Part shown: positions 38,811-48,865 of the stretch, piece after piece
Position numbering within the stretch: the first letter of the stretch is position 1
Layout: the number at the start of each line of letters is the position of its first letter
Assembly: GCF_001679045.1 (NCBI RefSeq)
Contig: NZ_LYCK01000013.1
Coordinates: 152,354 to 216,353, forward strand
Direction of reading: 5' to 3'
DNA from: Haemophilus haemolyticus
GTDB lineage: Bacteria > Pseudomonadota > Gammaproteobacteria > Enterobacterales > Pasteurellaceae
Length of the DNA stretch: 64,000 nucleotides
Notes under the pieces: generated by a model
Seen by the model: only the letters and a program-made list of their open reading frames with translations
What the model was told of the DNA's origin: nothing
Database searches by the model: none
Made by a program: the position numbers and the translations under genes

Positions 38811-40370
38811 TTAGTGTTTAGGACGAATATCAATGGCTGGATCGTCATCTTTACGATATTTTTCATCAATTCGTTTTTGCAATCCAAAGTCATTTTTATC
38901 CGATTCGTTAGAAAATAAATCTTCTGTTTGCGTTAATTGAGGATTTTTAATCCCTATCCAATTTGCGATTCCTTCTAAGAAGTTCAAACCTGATTTAAAC
39001 ACCTTATATTCTTTGCGTTCGGTGTCATCTGACGAAATTTTGAATAGCGGAATATTATGATGTTCTCGGCTGAAACAGTTTTGATTGAACAAAAGTATAT
39101 TGTTTTTTTCATCTTGTTGGTGGCATAAACCGTGATCTGAGAAATAAATCATTGAGAAAGTGCGGTGATTTTTCTTCGCGTTTTCTTCAAGCTGATCATA
39201 TACACGTTTTAAAAATTCATCAGTTTTCTTAATAGACGACACATAGCAATTTAAGTACCCATATCTCGGATTAAGATCTTTATCGTCAAAGATTTTTGGA
39301 TAATCTTCGACACGGTCGCAAGCCATTGGGTGTGAGCCATAAATATGCAACACAATAAAACGTTTTCCTTGAACAGGATCTTCTAATACTTGGGCGAATT
39401 TTGGTAATAAATCAAAATCACTAAAGTTAGTAGAATTAAAGCTCCCGCCTTTTTTCAAGAAAAAGGTTTCATCAGATTTTGATGCAAGGGATGAAACTGG
39501 CGTATCAAATTCACCGAGCATACCTTGATTAGAAAGCCAATAAGTTTTCACGCCTGCAGATTTGATGAGATCCACTAAACTCAAACTGTAATTTGGTTCC
39601 CATTTTTCTTTGTTAGGAAGGGTTAACATAAGTCGAAGTGAGGCGACGGTATTGGTTCCCGCTGAACGGAAACCATCAATCAATGTGCCTTTAGCGTTAG
39701 ACATAAAGGGCGTGTTTTCAATCGGATAACCATAGGCATGGTGATAATCTTTACGCGCACTTTCACCAAGAACAATCACATAATCATCATAGCGTGAATT
39801 TTCTAATGTTGATTTTCCCCAGTTATCAGATTGGGACATTTGTTTTAGTTTTTGTACTTCATCTACAATTTTTAATGTGGAACTTACCGTTTCTTTAATC
39901 GGTTCAGCAAGCGGCATGTTGTAGGCAAAGAGCAATGTCGCCAAGGCAATAAATGTTTTATTACGATAAAATTTTATGCCAAATTTCACCGCACTTTTGT
40001 ATTGAAGAAAAATCAAAATAGGAATAGCGAAAGCAATTAAGTAACTACTCACTGGGATTTGCAATAGAAATTCCTTCGTTTCCAACATATCTGTCGCGAA
40101 AAGCGAGGCGATATATTGATAGCTTGGCGGGCCAAAACTTAGCCCTGTAGGCGTATAAAAAGCATGCAGTAATGCAAGCGGTAGCAAAATAAAATAGAAG
40201 GATTTTTTACTGCTACTTAATAAGAGAATAGTTGTTGTCGTAAGCAGAATAAGATCTACACTTGGTTCTGTAAACATCCCAGAACCGATTAAAATAAAAT
40301 AACCCGCTAATGCGGCACAAATCATCGCAAAAAGTGCGGGCAAAATTTGGCTTGTTTTTTTCGTGTTCAT
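38811..40370 (-). CDS. Phosphoethanolamine transferase, EptA/sulfatase family
   Basis: A 519-residue inner-membrane enzyme: four or five N-terminal helices, then a periplasmic alkaline-phosphatase-like domain with [19 protein letters not shown] (metal-binding Glu and nearby nucleophile region: [10 protein letters not shown]) and [11 protein letters not shown]. Such enzymes add phosphoethanolamine to lipid A or core sugars. I use the ATG at 40370 (MNTKKTSQ). It is a single gene, divergent from pyrH, and distinct from the second transferase at 54.5 kb. Confidence 0.9.
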
Positions 40371-40500
40371 AATTGTCTTCCCTGAAAAGAAAATGTCTCT
40401 ATTATCCACCTTTCACTCAGAATTTCCATATTTAACTTCTTCACTCTTGAGCGGTTATTTTATAGAATAAGCCAATTTTTTAAGCCAGAGGGAAAAAACA

Positions 40501-41214
40501 ATGAGCCAACCAATTTATAAACGTATTTTATTGAAATTAAGCGGTGAAGCATTACAAGGAGAAGATGGTTTTGGTATCGATCCTGCGATTCTCGATCGTA
40601 TGGCTGTTGAAATTAAAGAATTAGTGGAAATGGGCGTGGAAGTCGGCGTCGTTCTTGGTGGTGGCAACTTATTCCGTGGCGCAAAACTAGCAAAAGCGGG
40701 GATGAATCGCGTGGTGGGCGACCATATGGGAATGCTTGCTACGGTGATGAATGGTTTGGCAATGCGTGATTCTTTATTCCGTGCTGATGTGAATGCTAAA
40801 TTAATGTCCGCTTTCCAATTAAATGGTATTTGCGATACTTATAACTGGTCTGAAGCAATTAAAATGTTACGCGAAAAACGCGTAGTCATTTTCTCTGCGG
40901 GAACAGGAAGTCCATTCTTTACCACTGATTCTGCCGCTTGTTTGCGTGGTATTGAAATTGAAGCTGATGTTGTGTTGAAAGCGACTAAAGTTGATGGCGT
41001 GTATGATTGTGATCCAGCGAAAAATCCTGATGCAAAACTTTATAAAAATTTAAGTTATGCAGAAGTGATCGATAAAGAATTACAAGTGATGGACTTAGCT
41101 GCCTTTACTTTAGCTCGCGATCATGGCATGCCGATCCGAGTGTTCAATATGGGTAAACCTGGTGCATTACGTCAAGTAGTGACTGGTACTGAAGAAGGCA
41201 CCACTATTTGTTAG
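40501..41214 (+). CDS. pyrH: UMP kinase
   Basis: Phosphorylates UMP to UDP in pyrimidine synthesis. The 237-residue hexameric amino-acid-kinase-fold enzyme shows [44 protein letters not shown] and [21 protein letters not shown] precedes the start. Confidence 0.97.
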   Translation: MSQPIYKRILLKLSGEALQGEDGFGIDPAILDRMAVEIKELVEMGVEVGVVLGGGNLFRGAKLAKAGMNRVVGDHMGMLATVMNGLAMRDSLFRADVNAKLMSAFQLNGICDTYNWSEAIKMLREKRVVIFSAGTGSPFFTTDSAACLRGIEIEADVVLKATKVDGVYDCDPAKNPDAKLYKNLSYAEVIDKELQVMDLAAFTLARDHGMPIRVFNMGKPGALRQVVTGTEEGTTIC

Positions 41215-41227
41215 TGAATGTTGAAAC

Positions 41228-41258
41228 GTAAAACGGTAGGAAAATTCCTACCGTTTTT
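41228..41258. terminator. Terminator between pyrH and hktE
   Basis: AAACGGTAGGAA / TTCCTACCGTTTTT hairpin between convergent genes. Confidence 0.88.
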
Positions 41259-41278
41259 GTTTGGCTACAGCCTAGAGA

Positions 41279-42805
41279 TTATAACAATCCACCTTGACCT
41301 AACGCTGGGTCAGTTTCACGTGCTTTTAATGCATTTTCAACTGTTAAGCCCAATGCTTTTGCAACGCCTTCACCATATGCAGGATCACACCAGTGACAGT
41401 TACGGATATGACGGTATTTGATGAACTCAGGTGCATCACCCATTGCAGCTGCAGTATTGTTGAACAATGCTTGTTTTTGCTCTGGATTCATTAAGTTAAA
41501 TAATGCACGCGGTTGGCTGAAGTAATCATTATCATCATTACGGAAATCCCAGTGTGCTGCATCTCCGTTGATACGAAGTGGTGGTTCAGCAAAGTCTTGT
41601 TGTTGTTGCCATTGGCTGAAGCTGTTTGGTTCATAGTGCGGTAAGCTTCCGTAGTTGCCATCTACACGGCCTTGGCCATCACGTTGGTTGCTATGAACAG
41701 GGCAACGTGGACGGTTTACTGGAATTTGACGGTAATTCACACCTAAACGGTAACGTTGTGCATCCGCATAGTTGAATAAACGAGCTTGTAACATTTTATC
41801 AGGGCTTGCGCCGATACCTGGAACTAAATTGCTTGGTGCAAATGCAGATTGTTCTACATCAGCAAAGAAGTTTTCTGGGTTACGGTTAAGTTCAAACTCA
41901 CCCACTTCAATTAACGGATAATCTTTTTTCGGCCATACTTTTGTTAAGTCGAATGGATGATAAGGTACTTTTTCCGCATCTGCTTCAGGCATAATTTGCA
42001 CATATAATGTCCATTTAGGGAAATCACCACGTTCGATTGCTTCATATAAATCACGTTGATGGCTTTCACGATCATTTGCGATTACAGCTGCCGCTTCCGC
42101 ATCGGTTAAGTTTTTGATGCCTTGTTGTGTGTGGAAGTGGAATTTTACCCAGAAACGCTCGCCCGCTTCGTTCCAGAAACTGTAAGTATGTGAACCATAA
42201 CCATGCATATGACGATAGCTTGCAGGAATACCACGATCACTCATTACAACGGTTACTTGATGTAATGCTTCTGGTAATAATGTCCAGAAATCCCAGTTAT
42301 TTGTTGCTGAACGCATATTAGTGCGAGGATCACGTTTTACCGCTTTGTTTAAGTCTGGGAATTTACGTGGATCACGTAAGAAGAACACTGGGGTATTGTT
42401 ACCCACTAAGTCCCAGTTACCTTCTTCGGTATAGAATTTTAATGCGAAACCACGGATATCACGTTCAGCATCAGCTGCGCCACGTTCACCTGCAACAGTG
42501 GTAAAGCGTGCGAACATTTCTGTTTTTTTACCTACTTCACTGAAAATTTTTGCGCGAGTATATTTAGTAATATCGTGTGTGACAGTAAAGGTACCAAATG
42601 CACCAGAACCTTTCGCGTGCATACGACGCTCTGGAATAACTTCGCGTACGAAATCAGCTAATTTTTCGTTAAGCCACAAATCTTGTGAAAGTAATGGACC
42701 ACGCGGACCAGCTGTTAAACTGTTTTGGTTGTCTGCAACAGGGGCTCCATTTCCCATAGTTAGGTTAGTAGACGATAAATGCGAAAAAGGGCATTGAGAA
42801 CTCAT
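41279..42805 (-). CDS. hktE: Catalase HktE
   Basis: Heme catalase that breaks down hydrogen peroxide. The 508-residue clade 3 monofunctional catalase has the distal His site ([16 protein letters not shown]), the distal Asn region ([10 protein letters not shown]) and the proximal heme Tyr motif [14 protein letters not shown]. It is the only catalase in the window and lies just beside the integrative element. Confidence 0.97.
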   Translation of the reverse strand: MSSQCPFSHLSSTNLTMGNGAPVADNQNSLTAGPRGPLLSQDLWLNEKLADFVREVIPERRMHAKGSGAFGTFTVTHDITKYTRAKIFSEVGKKTEMFARFTTVAGERGAADAERDIRGFALKFYTEEGNWDLVGNNTPVFFLRDPRKFPDLNKAVKRDPRTNMRSATNNWDFWTLLPEALHQVTVVMSDRGIPASYRHMHGYGSHTYSFWNEAGERFWVKFHFHTQQGIKNLTDAEAAAVIANDRESHQRDLYEAIERGDFPKWTLYVQIMPEADAEKVPYHPFDLTKVWPKKDYPLIEVGEFELNRNPENFFADVEQSAFAPSNLVPGIGASPDKMLQARLFNYADAQRYRLGVNYRQIPVNRPRCPVHSNQRDGQGRVDGNYGSLPHYEPNSFSQWQQQQDFAEPPLRINGDAAHWDFRNDDNDYFSQPRALFNLMNPEQKQALFNNTAAAMGDAPEFIKYRHIRNCHWCDPAYGEGVAKALGLTVENALKARETDPALGQGGLL

Positions 42806-42879
42806 TATTAACTCCTTGTATGTATGAAATAAGTAGGGTTGAAATAAATTTCGTGAACATCATACAAAAAGGTTTTAAC

Positions 42880-42902
42880 GATTGAAATCTATCAAATCAA
42901 TC
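42880..42902 (-). promoter_or_regulatory. Possible OxyR-type site upstream of hktE
   Basis: Inverted repeat GATTGA-N11-TCAATC containing an OxyR-like half site ending in CTAT, 75 bp before the hktE start. Suggestive only. Confidence 0.25.
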
Positions 42903-42965
42903 AAAAAAAACTATGTAAGGTGATAGGATTTTGATATTAGATGTATTTTTATTGGTTTTATAATG

Positions 42966-43003
42966 CAACAAAAAAGCCTTGAAATTTAAAATTCCAAGGC
43001 TTT
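42966..43003 (-). terminator. Terminator-like hairpin outside the left end of the element
   Basis: AAAGCCTTGG / CCAAGGCTTTTTT on the minus strand. It resembles the tRNA-Ala terminator at 52036-52073 and is probably its original copy, displaced by the insertion. Confidence 0.65.
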
Positions 43004-43012
43004 CTTATAAAG

Positions 43013-43025
43013 TGGTGGGATAATC
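43013..43025. other. Candidate left attachment site (attL)
   Basis: TGGTGGGATAATC matches the 3' end of tRNA-Ala (TGGTGGAGATAATC at 52109-52122, as read on the plus strand) with one base missing. A terminator resembling that of tRNA-Ala lies just outside it. Confidence 0.5.
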
Positions 43026-43088
43026 TCACCTGAACTAGCAATATAAGACTTTGATTTATAATAACTTTATTTGTTGGGTTTGTGTTCA

Positions 43089-43109
43089 GTGTTACTATTG
43101 GTGTTACTA
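43089..43109 (+). repeat. Paired GTGTTACTA repeats, left end
   Basis: Two GTGTTACTA copies start 12 bp apart, identical in spacing to the pair at 51975-51995. They look like integrase arm-type sites. Confidence 0.6.
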
Positions 43110-43304
43110 AAAAATGAAGTGATAGATTATCTATAATAATTAAAGCACTGGTATGCTACCTTGTGAGTTAATGGTAGCACAACAATAGGAAAATATCTAA
43201 AAAAGTAAAATAGTATTATTCGACTATTTTTTAGACAGAAATTTTTAAAAATTTTCTTAATGAAAACATTAGTTATATATGAGAATGAATAAGATAAGTT
43301 TCCT

Positions 43305-43514
43305 ATGTTGGAAAGCAGAAAATTTGTTCAAAAAATGCTTGCAAGCAATCTGGAGGAAGTATAGGATGGTCTCAAGTTGATTTTAGTTAGACCATACAAC
43401 AGTAAGGATTTCTTATTAATATATGAAATAGAGGCTATACGCCTTATCAAAAGTGATATTACAGATCATTTTTTTAAACGCAATAATATAAGGGTATTAC
43501 TAACTAAAGAGTAA
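43305..43514 (+). pseudogene. Possible small gene interrupted by a TAG codon
   Basis: ATG at 43305 opens MLESRKFVQKMLASNLEEV, then TAG at 43362-43364, then 49 further in-frame codons (DGLKLILVRPYNSKDF...) to TAA at 43512, which lies within a terminator hairpin. One base change in the TAG would give a 69-residue protein. No family is recognised and the ribosome site is weak. The rest of 43110-43490 shows nothing else. Confidence 0.3.
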
Positions 43515-43526
43515 TACCCTTTTTAT
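43491..43526 (+). terminator. Terminator upstream of the AlpA-like gene
   Basis: AGGGTATTACT / AGTAATACCCTTTTT hairpin with a T run. Confidence 0.85.
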
Positions 43527-43542
43527 ATATAGGGGTTTTACC

Positions 43543-43755
43543 ATGGATAGAATAATCAGGGTAAAAGAATTTTTAACGATATTAGGAATATCTAAAAGTA
43601 CATTCTACACTTGGCAGGATAAAAGTTCTGCTTATTATAAGCCTAATTTTCCTAAAAAAGTTAGCCTAGGAGCTAACTCCGTAGGCTACTTTGAATCTGA
43701 TGTAAATCGGTACTTAAACAACATTAAAAACCTAAATGAGGTGATCTATGCTTAA
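43543..43755 (+). CDS. AlpA-like regulator/excisionase
   Basis: A 70-residue winged-helix DNA-binding protein of the AlpA/MerR-like excisionase type (RVKEFLTILGISKSTFYTWQDKSS, FPKKVSLGANSVGYFESDVNRYL). In P4-like elements AlpA proteins control integrase expression or direct excision. It overlaps the next gene by 8 bases, so the two are co-translated. Confidence 0.82.
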   Translation: MDRIIRVKEFLTILGISKSTFYTWQDKSSAYYKPNFPKKVSLGANSVGYFESDVNRYLNNIKNLNEVIYA

Positions 43756-44026
43756 AACAGTAGATGATAAGATTTTTTCAATTATTAATAGGAAATTGCC
43801 ATTAGAGAAACGTTTTAAGAAGTTAACTAGCAATGCTAGAAATGTCTTATACACATTAATCATAAAAAGTAAAAATGAAAATAAAGAAATAACGTTAACT
43901 ACTTTCAACTCGGAATCTGTTTTTAACTTAAAAAGAGATTTATTCATTAAAGCTATAAATGAATTGATAAAAGTAGATTATTTAAAAAGAACTGAAATAG
44001 ATAATATCTATATGCTAAAAATTTAA
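43748..44026 (+). CDS. Small protein, probable winged helix, unknown function
   Basis: A 92-residue protein of mostly helical, Lys-rich sequence with a pattern like a winged helix (NARNVLYTLIIKSKNENKEITLTTF, FIKAINELIKVDYLKRTEIDNIYML). It may control replication or expression in the element. Start overlaps the AlpA-like gene; a terminator follows its stop. Confidence 0.6.
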   Translation: MLKTVDDKIFSIINRKLPLEKRFKKLTSNARNVLYTLIIKSKNENKEITLTTFNSESVFNLKRDLFIKAINELIKVDYLKRTEIDNIYMLKI

Positions 44027-44055
44027 ATCCAAGCCACTATTTAGTGGCTTTTTTA
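44027..44055 (+). terminator. Terminator after the small winged-helix gene
   Basis: AAGCCACTA / TAGTGGCTTTTTT hairpin, ending 11 bases before the next start codon. Confidence 0.8.
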
Positions 44056-44066
44056 TGGAGATTATT

Positions 44067-45785
44067 ATGAAGAAAGAAAATGTAAGTTTTCCAGATAAAT
44101 GGAAGGGATGGAGATTAAAAAATAATGAGATTGATTACAATGTAGATGATAATAACTATCTACTTTCTAGGCGTAACTATTTACTAGATAAAGTAGATGA
44201 TAGCAGTTACAAACTTAAGAATAGCATAGATAGCTATTCAAATAGGCAAGTCTTAGCTTGGGGTTGCGGCTCAGGGAAAACCACAAATTTAAAGGTTCTT
44301 TGTGCTAATACTGATAAGTCTACTTTGATTATTGTAAAAACAAATGAAGAAATTAAAAGGCTTGTATTTGATGTTAAAGCATTAAATCCTAAACAGTCCA
44401 TTTGTGGAATTTATAAAGGAAGCGATACATTAAAAGAATTAGAATGTAATATTTATGCTTTGTCAAAATATAGAATAGTAGTAACTAATAACTGGAGGGC
44501 TTTATATGAATCAAGCAATATATTTATTAACTATGATGATCCCATAAAGAAAGAGATAACAAAGAGAGAATTAGTTATCTTTGATGAATTCCAGACCCCT
44601 TATACGGATATAGTAGTAAAACATGAGAAATTATTAGTAGAACTTTATAAGAGAGAGTTGATATACGGAAAAGAGATAAGGCTAAATAAGGAGACAATTA
44701 AGAATATAATAAATTTTGACAAAAATATATTTAATGAATTATTTAATGATTTACCTGATATAAAAAATGAAAAACTATATCATGAAAGAGTTAGCTGGCT
44801 ATTCAATAAACTTATAGTATCTTTAGGAGATCTATCTAATACAGATATATCATCAGATATTATCATACACCAAGATATTAATGACTTTATAGATGAAGAT
44901 ACAAAATTAATTATTTTAGATGCCACAGCAGAATTTTTATTTGAAGGTAGTAATAATTGGAATATAGAAAGATATAATCAAAGTAAAGTAGTTATAAATA
45001 ATAATATTTATTATGATACATTGTTATCAACACGAAGGACAAGAAAAAGTAATGAGAAACATAAAAAAGATATTGTTGAAGACATAAGAAAACTTGAGAA
45101 ATATATTTCTATGAATAATGGAAATAAACATCTTGTTATTACATGGAATAATACATTTCATATAGAGAATCTACCTAACTTCATTAAAGAAAATATTAGT
45201 AAAGATTTGCGAGATAAATATGAGGTTATTCATTATAATTCAGGAAAGTGTAGAGCTACAAATGAGTATATAAAATATGATTCAATAATATTTTTTGGTG
45301 AGTGGTTTAATAATTCATTTCATGCAGAGAGACTTTCTGAAGTATTAAATACTAAAATAGAATCTAAAGATCTAGTAAAATCAGAAATAGTTCAAGCAAT
45401 TTTTAGAACTCAAGCAAGAATAGGAAAGTCAGTATCTATCGCATTTTTTTACAATTATAATGAGAAATTATTGGATGGATACGATTCATTTGAAGAAAGT
45501 ATTAATAGTATATTGAATATAGAAGATAATGATTTTAAAAGAATGGTTAAAATGAGAAGAATATTAAATATAATGGAAAATGAATTGAATAAGAATACAC
45601 TAAAAAAAGTAAAAAACTTCATTCGTAAAATGAATATTTTAGATTTAAAAAATGAAATTATGGAAATTAAAACCAGCCTTAAAGAATTAAATGATATTGT
45701 TGATCATAAATTTAAATCTAGGAGAGATGTTATACCACTTCAAAATGCTCTCATGGAATACCTTAATATAAATTTAACTTTATAA
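44067..45785 (+). CDS. P-loop ATPase, superfamily 2 helicase-like, of the element
   Basis: A 572-residue protein I cannot place in a named family. Walker A is GCGSGKTT (66-73), the Walker B/DEAx-like box is LVIFDEFQ (169-176), LIILDATAE recalls motif III, and VQAIFRTQARIGKSVSIAFFYN recalls motif VI. It is likely a replication or DNA-translocating enzyme of the element. I start at MKKENVSF, where GGAG is six bases upstream; that GGAG overlaps an alternative ATG at 44055. Very AT-rich, unlike host genes. Confidence 0.7.
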   Translation: MKKENVSFPDKWKGWRLKNNEIDYNVDDNNYLLSRRNYLLDKVDDSSYKLKNSIDSYSNRQVLAWGCGSGKTTNLKVLCANTDKSTLIIVKTNEEIKRLVFDVKALNPKQSICGIYKGSDTLKELECNIYALSKYRIVVTNNWRALYESSNIFINYDDPIKKEITKRELVIFDEFQTPYTDIVVKHEKLLVELYKRELIYGKEIRLNKETIKNIINFDKNIFNELFNDLPDIKNEKLYHERVSWLFNKLIVSLGDLSNTDISSDIIIHQDINDFIDEDTKLIILDATAEFLFEGSNNWNIERYNQSKVVINNNIYYDTLLSTRRTRKSNEKHKKDIVEDIRKLEKYISMNNGNKHLVITWNNTFHIENLPNFIKENISKDLRDKYEVIHYNSGKCRATNEYIKYDSIIFFGEWFNNSFHAERLSEVLNTKIESKDLVKSEIVQAIFRTQARIGKSVSIAFFYNYNEKLLDGYDSFEESINSILNIEDNDFKRMVKMRRILNIMENELNKNTLKKVKNFIRKMNILDLKNEIMEIKTSLKELNDIVDHKFKSRRDVIPLQNALMEYLNINLTL

Positions 45786-45786
45786 A

Positions 45787-45831
45787 ATAAAAGCCTAATA
45801 GGGAGTTAATCTATTAGGCTTTATTTTTTAT
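45787..45831. terminator. Bidirectional terminator between the ATPase and coiled-coil genes
   Basis: AAAGCCTAATAG / CTATTAGGCTTT hairpin with T runs on both sides, overlapping the coiled-coil gene stop codon. Confidence 0.88.
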
Positions 45832-46415
45832 TGAATAGTTACATAAAAATCTTTTCCATTATCACTACTTTCAATTTTATAACGTATAGGTGCTTTTATG
45901 CCACTGTTATATTGATTTCTATAAACTTCTATTGCTTGTTCATGTTCTCTAACCATTTTATCTAACTGTTCTTTAGTTTCAGATAAATATTTATCCCTTT
46001 CTTGTTGATAATAAATTTTTACTCTATTAATATCTTGAGGATAAGATTCTTCTAAAATCCTAAGATTATCTTCAATATTCTTAACCTTATCATCCCTTTC
46101 TTGATTGAATCTATTTTTATGATGATTGTAATTATTAGAAAGTTCCTTTTTGTTACGTTCTAAAGACTCAGACACTTCTTTATCACTTGCTCCTGCTCTT
46201 TTATAGTTTTTAGCATCTAATTCGATTTGGCTAGACATTCTTTTATAATGATTTTCATTTTCTAGTAATTTTTGTTCTGAATCAGAAATAGCTTTATTTT
46301 TATCTGAAGAAAGACTGTTCTTTTTACTAGAATATTTATTTTCTAATTCAGATAACTGTTCTTTTTCTCTTTTATCCATTTTTAATGAAAATTCATTAAA
46401 TGCATTTTTTAGCAT
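45828..46415 (-). CDS. Coiled-coil protein of unknown function
   Basis: A 195-residue soluble protein, almost entirely heptad-patterned and rich in Lys, Glu, Asn and Ser (about residues 10-165), ending in a short beta-like tail (IRYKIESSDNGKDFYVTIQ). No signal peptide or known domain. It is convergent with the ATPase gene and was probably divergent from the XRE regulator before the mercury segment came in. Structural, phage-interference or partition roles are all open. Confidence 0.65.
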   Translation of the reverse strand: MLKNAFNEFSLKMDKREKEQLSELENKYSSKKNSLSSDKNKAISDSEQKLLENENHYKRMSSQIELDAKNYKRAGASDKEVSESLERNKKELSNNYNHHKNRFNQERDDKVKNIEDNLRILEESYPQDINRVKIYYQQERDKYLSETKEQLDKMVREHEQAIEVYRNQYNSGIKAPIRYKIESSDNGKDFYVTIQ

Positions 46416-46535
46416 TATTTCTTTTTTTGGGTCTTCGGAATATATAATGGAATTACTTTCTTAATAGTTTAAAAACAACTGGTGTTTAAATTGGATTTTC
46501 TGGTGGGATGTTAGGATAATCAATAGTATTATATA

Positions 46536-46565
46536 AAAGTATCAATCACATACGAGTGATACTTT
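46536..46565. promoter_or_regulatory. Operator-like inverted repeat left of the mercury segment
   Basis: AAAGTATCA and TGATACTTT flank a 12-bp centre that itself has ATCAC / GTGAT. It lies where the promoter of the disrupted XRE gene and that of the coiled-coil gene would meet. Confidence 0.4.
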
Positions 46566-46591
46566 GGGAAAAAAATAAAATAGTCCAATTT

Positions 46592-46623
46592 ACTTGACCG
46601 TGTACTATGGTACATGGTTTATA
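46592..46623 (+). promoter_or_regulatory. MerR-controlled mer promoter and operator
   Basis: TTGACC and TATAAT are 20 bp apart, over-long as in MerR-controlled promoters, and enclose the dyad GTGTACTATGGTACAT that MerR binds. It lies 21 bp before merR, so merR and merA share it. Confidence 0.8.
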
Positions 46624-46644
46624 ATATTCAGGGGGTGAAATAAG

Positions 46645-47037
46645 ATGATTTATCGCATTAGTGAGTTTGCAGATAAATGTGGAGTTAATAAAGAAACGAT
46701 CAGATATTACGAGCGAAAAAATTTATTACAAGAACCTCACCGAACGGAAGCTGGTTATCGGATATATTCATATGATGACGTTAAGCGTGTTGGGTTTATT
46801 AAACGAATACAGGAACTTGGTTTCTCTTTAAGCGAGATTTATAAATTACTTGCTGTTGTAGATAAAGATGAAGTTCGTTGTCAAGATATGTTCGAATTTG
46901 TTTCTAAAAAACAAAAGGAAGTGCAAAAACAAATAGAGGATTTAAAACGAATTGAAACTATGTTAGACGACTTAAAACAACGATGTCCAGCTGAAAAGCA
47001 ATTACATTCGTGTCCAATAATAGAAACATTAACATGA
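46645..47037 (+). CDS. merR: Mercury-responsive MerR regulator, Gram-positive type
   Basis: Binds the over-spaced mer promoter and activates it with Hg(II). The 130-residue protein has the MerR helix-turn-helix ([28 protein letters not shown]), the long dimer helix and the three metal-binding cysteines Cys79, Cys114 and Cys123. Sequence and the merR-then-merA order are those of Bacillus/Staphylococcus mer operons rather than proteobacterial ones. AGGGGGTGA precedes the ATG. Confidence 0.93.
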   Translation: MIYRISEFADKCGVNKETIRYYERKNLLQEPHRTEAGYRIYSYDDVKRVGFIKRIQELGFSLSEIYKLLAVVDKDEVRCQDMFEFVSKKQKEVQKQIEDLKRIETMLDDLKQRCPAEKQLHSCPIIETLT

Positions 47038-47065
47038 GAGATTAATTAACGAAAGGAGCTTTTTT

Positions 47066-48706
47066 ATGAATAAATTTAAGGTAAACATTTCAGGAATGAC
47101 CTGTACGGGTTGTGAAAAACACGTAGAATCAGCACTTGAAAAGATAGGTGCTAAAAATATTGAGTCTAGTTATCGTCGTGGTGAAGCAGTATTTGAACTG
47201 CCCGATGATATTGAGGTTGAAAGTGCAATAAAGGCGATTGATGAAGCAAATTACCAAGCCGGAGAAATTGAAGAAGTATCATCACTAGAAAACGTGGCGT
47301 TAATTAATGAAGACAATTATGACCTTCTTATTATTGGTTCTGGTGCTGCTGCCTTTTCTTCGGCAATTAAAGCTATAGAATACGGTGCAAAAGTTGGAAT
47401 GATTGAGCGTGGAACGGTTGGGGGAACCTGTGTGAATATTGGCTGTGTTCCGTCAAAAACTCTTCTTAGGGCAGGGGAAATCAATCATTTATCAAAAGAC
47501 AATCCGTTTATAGGTTTACAAACATCCGCTGGAGAAGTGGATTTAGCTAGTTTAATCACGCAAAAGGATAAATTGGTGAGCGAACTTCGGAATCAAAAAT
47601 ATATGGATTTAATTGATGAATATAATTTTGATTTAATTAAAGGTGAAGCAAAATTCGTTGATGCTAGTACGGTTGAGGTCAATGGGGCAAAGTTATCTGC
47701 AAAACGCTTTTTAATTGCAACAGGTGCATCGCCTTCGTTGCCCCAAATTTCAGGACTTGAAAAAATGGACTATTTAACTAGTACAACACTTCTTGAGTTA
47801 AAGAAAATACCAAAACGATTAACTGTAATTGGTTCAGGATACATTGGAATGGAGCTTGGACAACTATTTCATCATTTAGGTTCAGAAATAACGCTTATGC
47901 AAAGAAGTGAGCGACTTTTAAAGGAGTATGATCCTGAGATTTCAGAGTCAGTTGAAAAAGCGTTAATTGAACAGGGTATAAACCTTGTCAAAGGGGCAAC
48001 TTTTGAGCGTGTTGAACAAAGTGGAGAGATAAAAAGGGTTTACGTAACAGTAAATGGCAGTAGAGAAGTCATTGAATCAGATCAGTTACTTGTTGCCACT
48101 GGAAGAAAACCAAATACGGATTCTTTAAATTTAAGTGCAGCAGGTGTTGAAACTGGAAAAAATAATGAAATCCTGATCAATGATTTTGGTCAAACAAGTA
48201 ATGAAAAGATTTATGCAGCAGGAGATGTGACTTTAGGACCACAATTTGTATATGTAGCAGCCTATGAAGGTGGAATTATTACTGATAATGCTATTGGTGG
48301 ATTAAACAAAAAAATAGATTTATCGGTAGTTCCTGCTGTTACGTTTACGAATCCGACGGTTGCAACGGTTGGTTTAACAGAAGAACAAGCAAAAGAGAAA
48401 GGGTATGATGTGAAGACATCTGTATTACCTTTAGATGCTGTTCCAAGAGCAATTGTAAACCGTGAAACAACCGGTGTATTTAAACTAGTAGCAGATGCAG
48501 AAACACTAAAAGTATTAGGGGTTCATATTGTATCTGAAAATGCAGGAGATGTCATCTATGCAGCATCATTAGCTGTTAAATTTGGCTTAACGATAGAAGA
48601 TTTAACAGAAACCCTAGCACCATATTTAACAATGGCTGAAGGGCTAAAATTAGTTGCACTTACGTTCGATAAAGATATTTCGAAATTATCTTGTTGTGCA
48701 GGCTAA
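47066..48706 (+). CDS. merA: Mercuric reductase MerA, Gram-positive type
   Basis: Flavoprotein that reduces Hg(II) to volatile Hg(0) with NADPH. The 546-residue protein has one N-terminal HMA domain (GMTCTGC, Cys13 and Cys16), an FAD loop ([14 protein letters not shown]), the redox disulfide Cys122/Cys127 ([14 protein letters not shown]), an NADPH loop ([12 protein letters not shown]) and the C-terminal vicinal Cys543-Cys544. It starts 28 bases after merR with AAAGGAG. No merT/merP or merB is in the segment; the only MerT/MerP-like pair in the window is at 3.4-4.0 kb. Confidence 0.96.
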   Translation: MNKFKVNISGMTCTGCEKHVESALEKIGAKNIESSYRRGEAVFELPDDIEVESAIKAIDEANYQAGEIEEVSSLENVALINEDNYDLLIIGSGAAAFSSAIKAIEYGAKVGMIERGTVGGTCVNIGCVPSKTLLRAGEINHLSKDNPFIGLQTSAGEVDLASLITQKDKLVSELRNQKYMDLIDEYNFDLIKGEAKFVDASTVEVNGAKLSAKRFLIATGASPSLPQISGLEKMDYLTSTTLLELKKIPKRLTVIGSGYIGMELGQLFHHLGSEITLMQRSERLLKEYDPEISESVEKALIEQGINLVKGATFERVEQSGEIKRVYVTVNGSREVIESDQLLVATGRKPNTDSLNLSAAGVETGKNNEILINDFGQTSNEKIYAAGDVTLGPQFVYVAAYEGGIITDNAIGGLNKKIDLSVVPAVTFTNPTVATVGLTEEQAKEKGYDVKTSVLPLDAVPRAIVNRETTGVFKLVADAETLKVLGVHIVSENAGDVIYAASLAVKFGLTIEDLTETLAPYLTMAEGLKLVALTFDKDISKLSCCAG

Positions 48707-48865
48707 GGGAACTTTTTTACAACTCCCTATTCAAGTGAACCAGCTAATGCTTTAAGGGATTTTCTAAGTGCATTTGTGGTCACAAAAATAATTTAACACT
48801 GATGATTTCGACATCAAATCTATAATTGATACCTTAACACCGCAGAGTAATAAAGGATGAATAAT

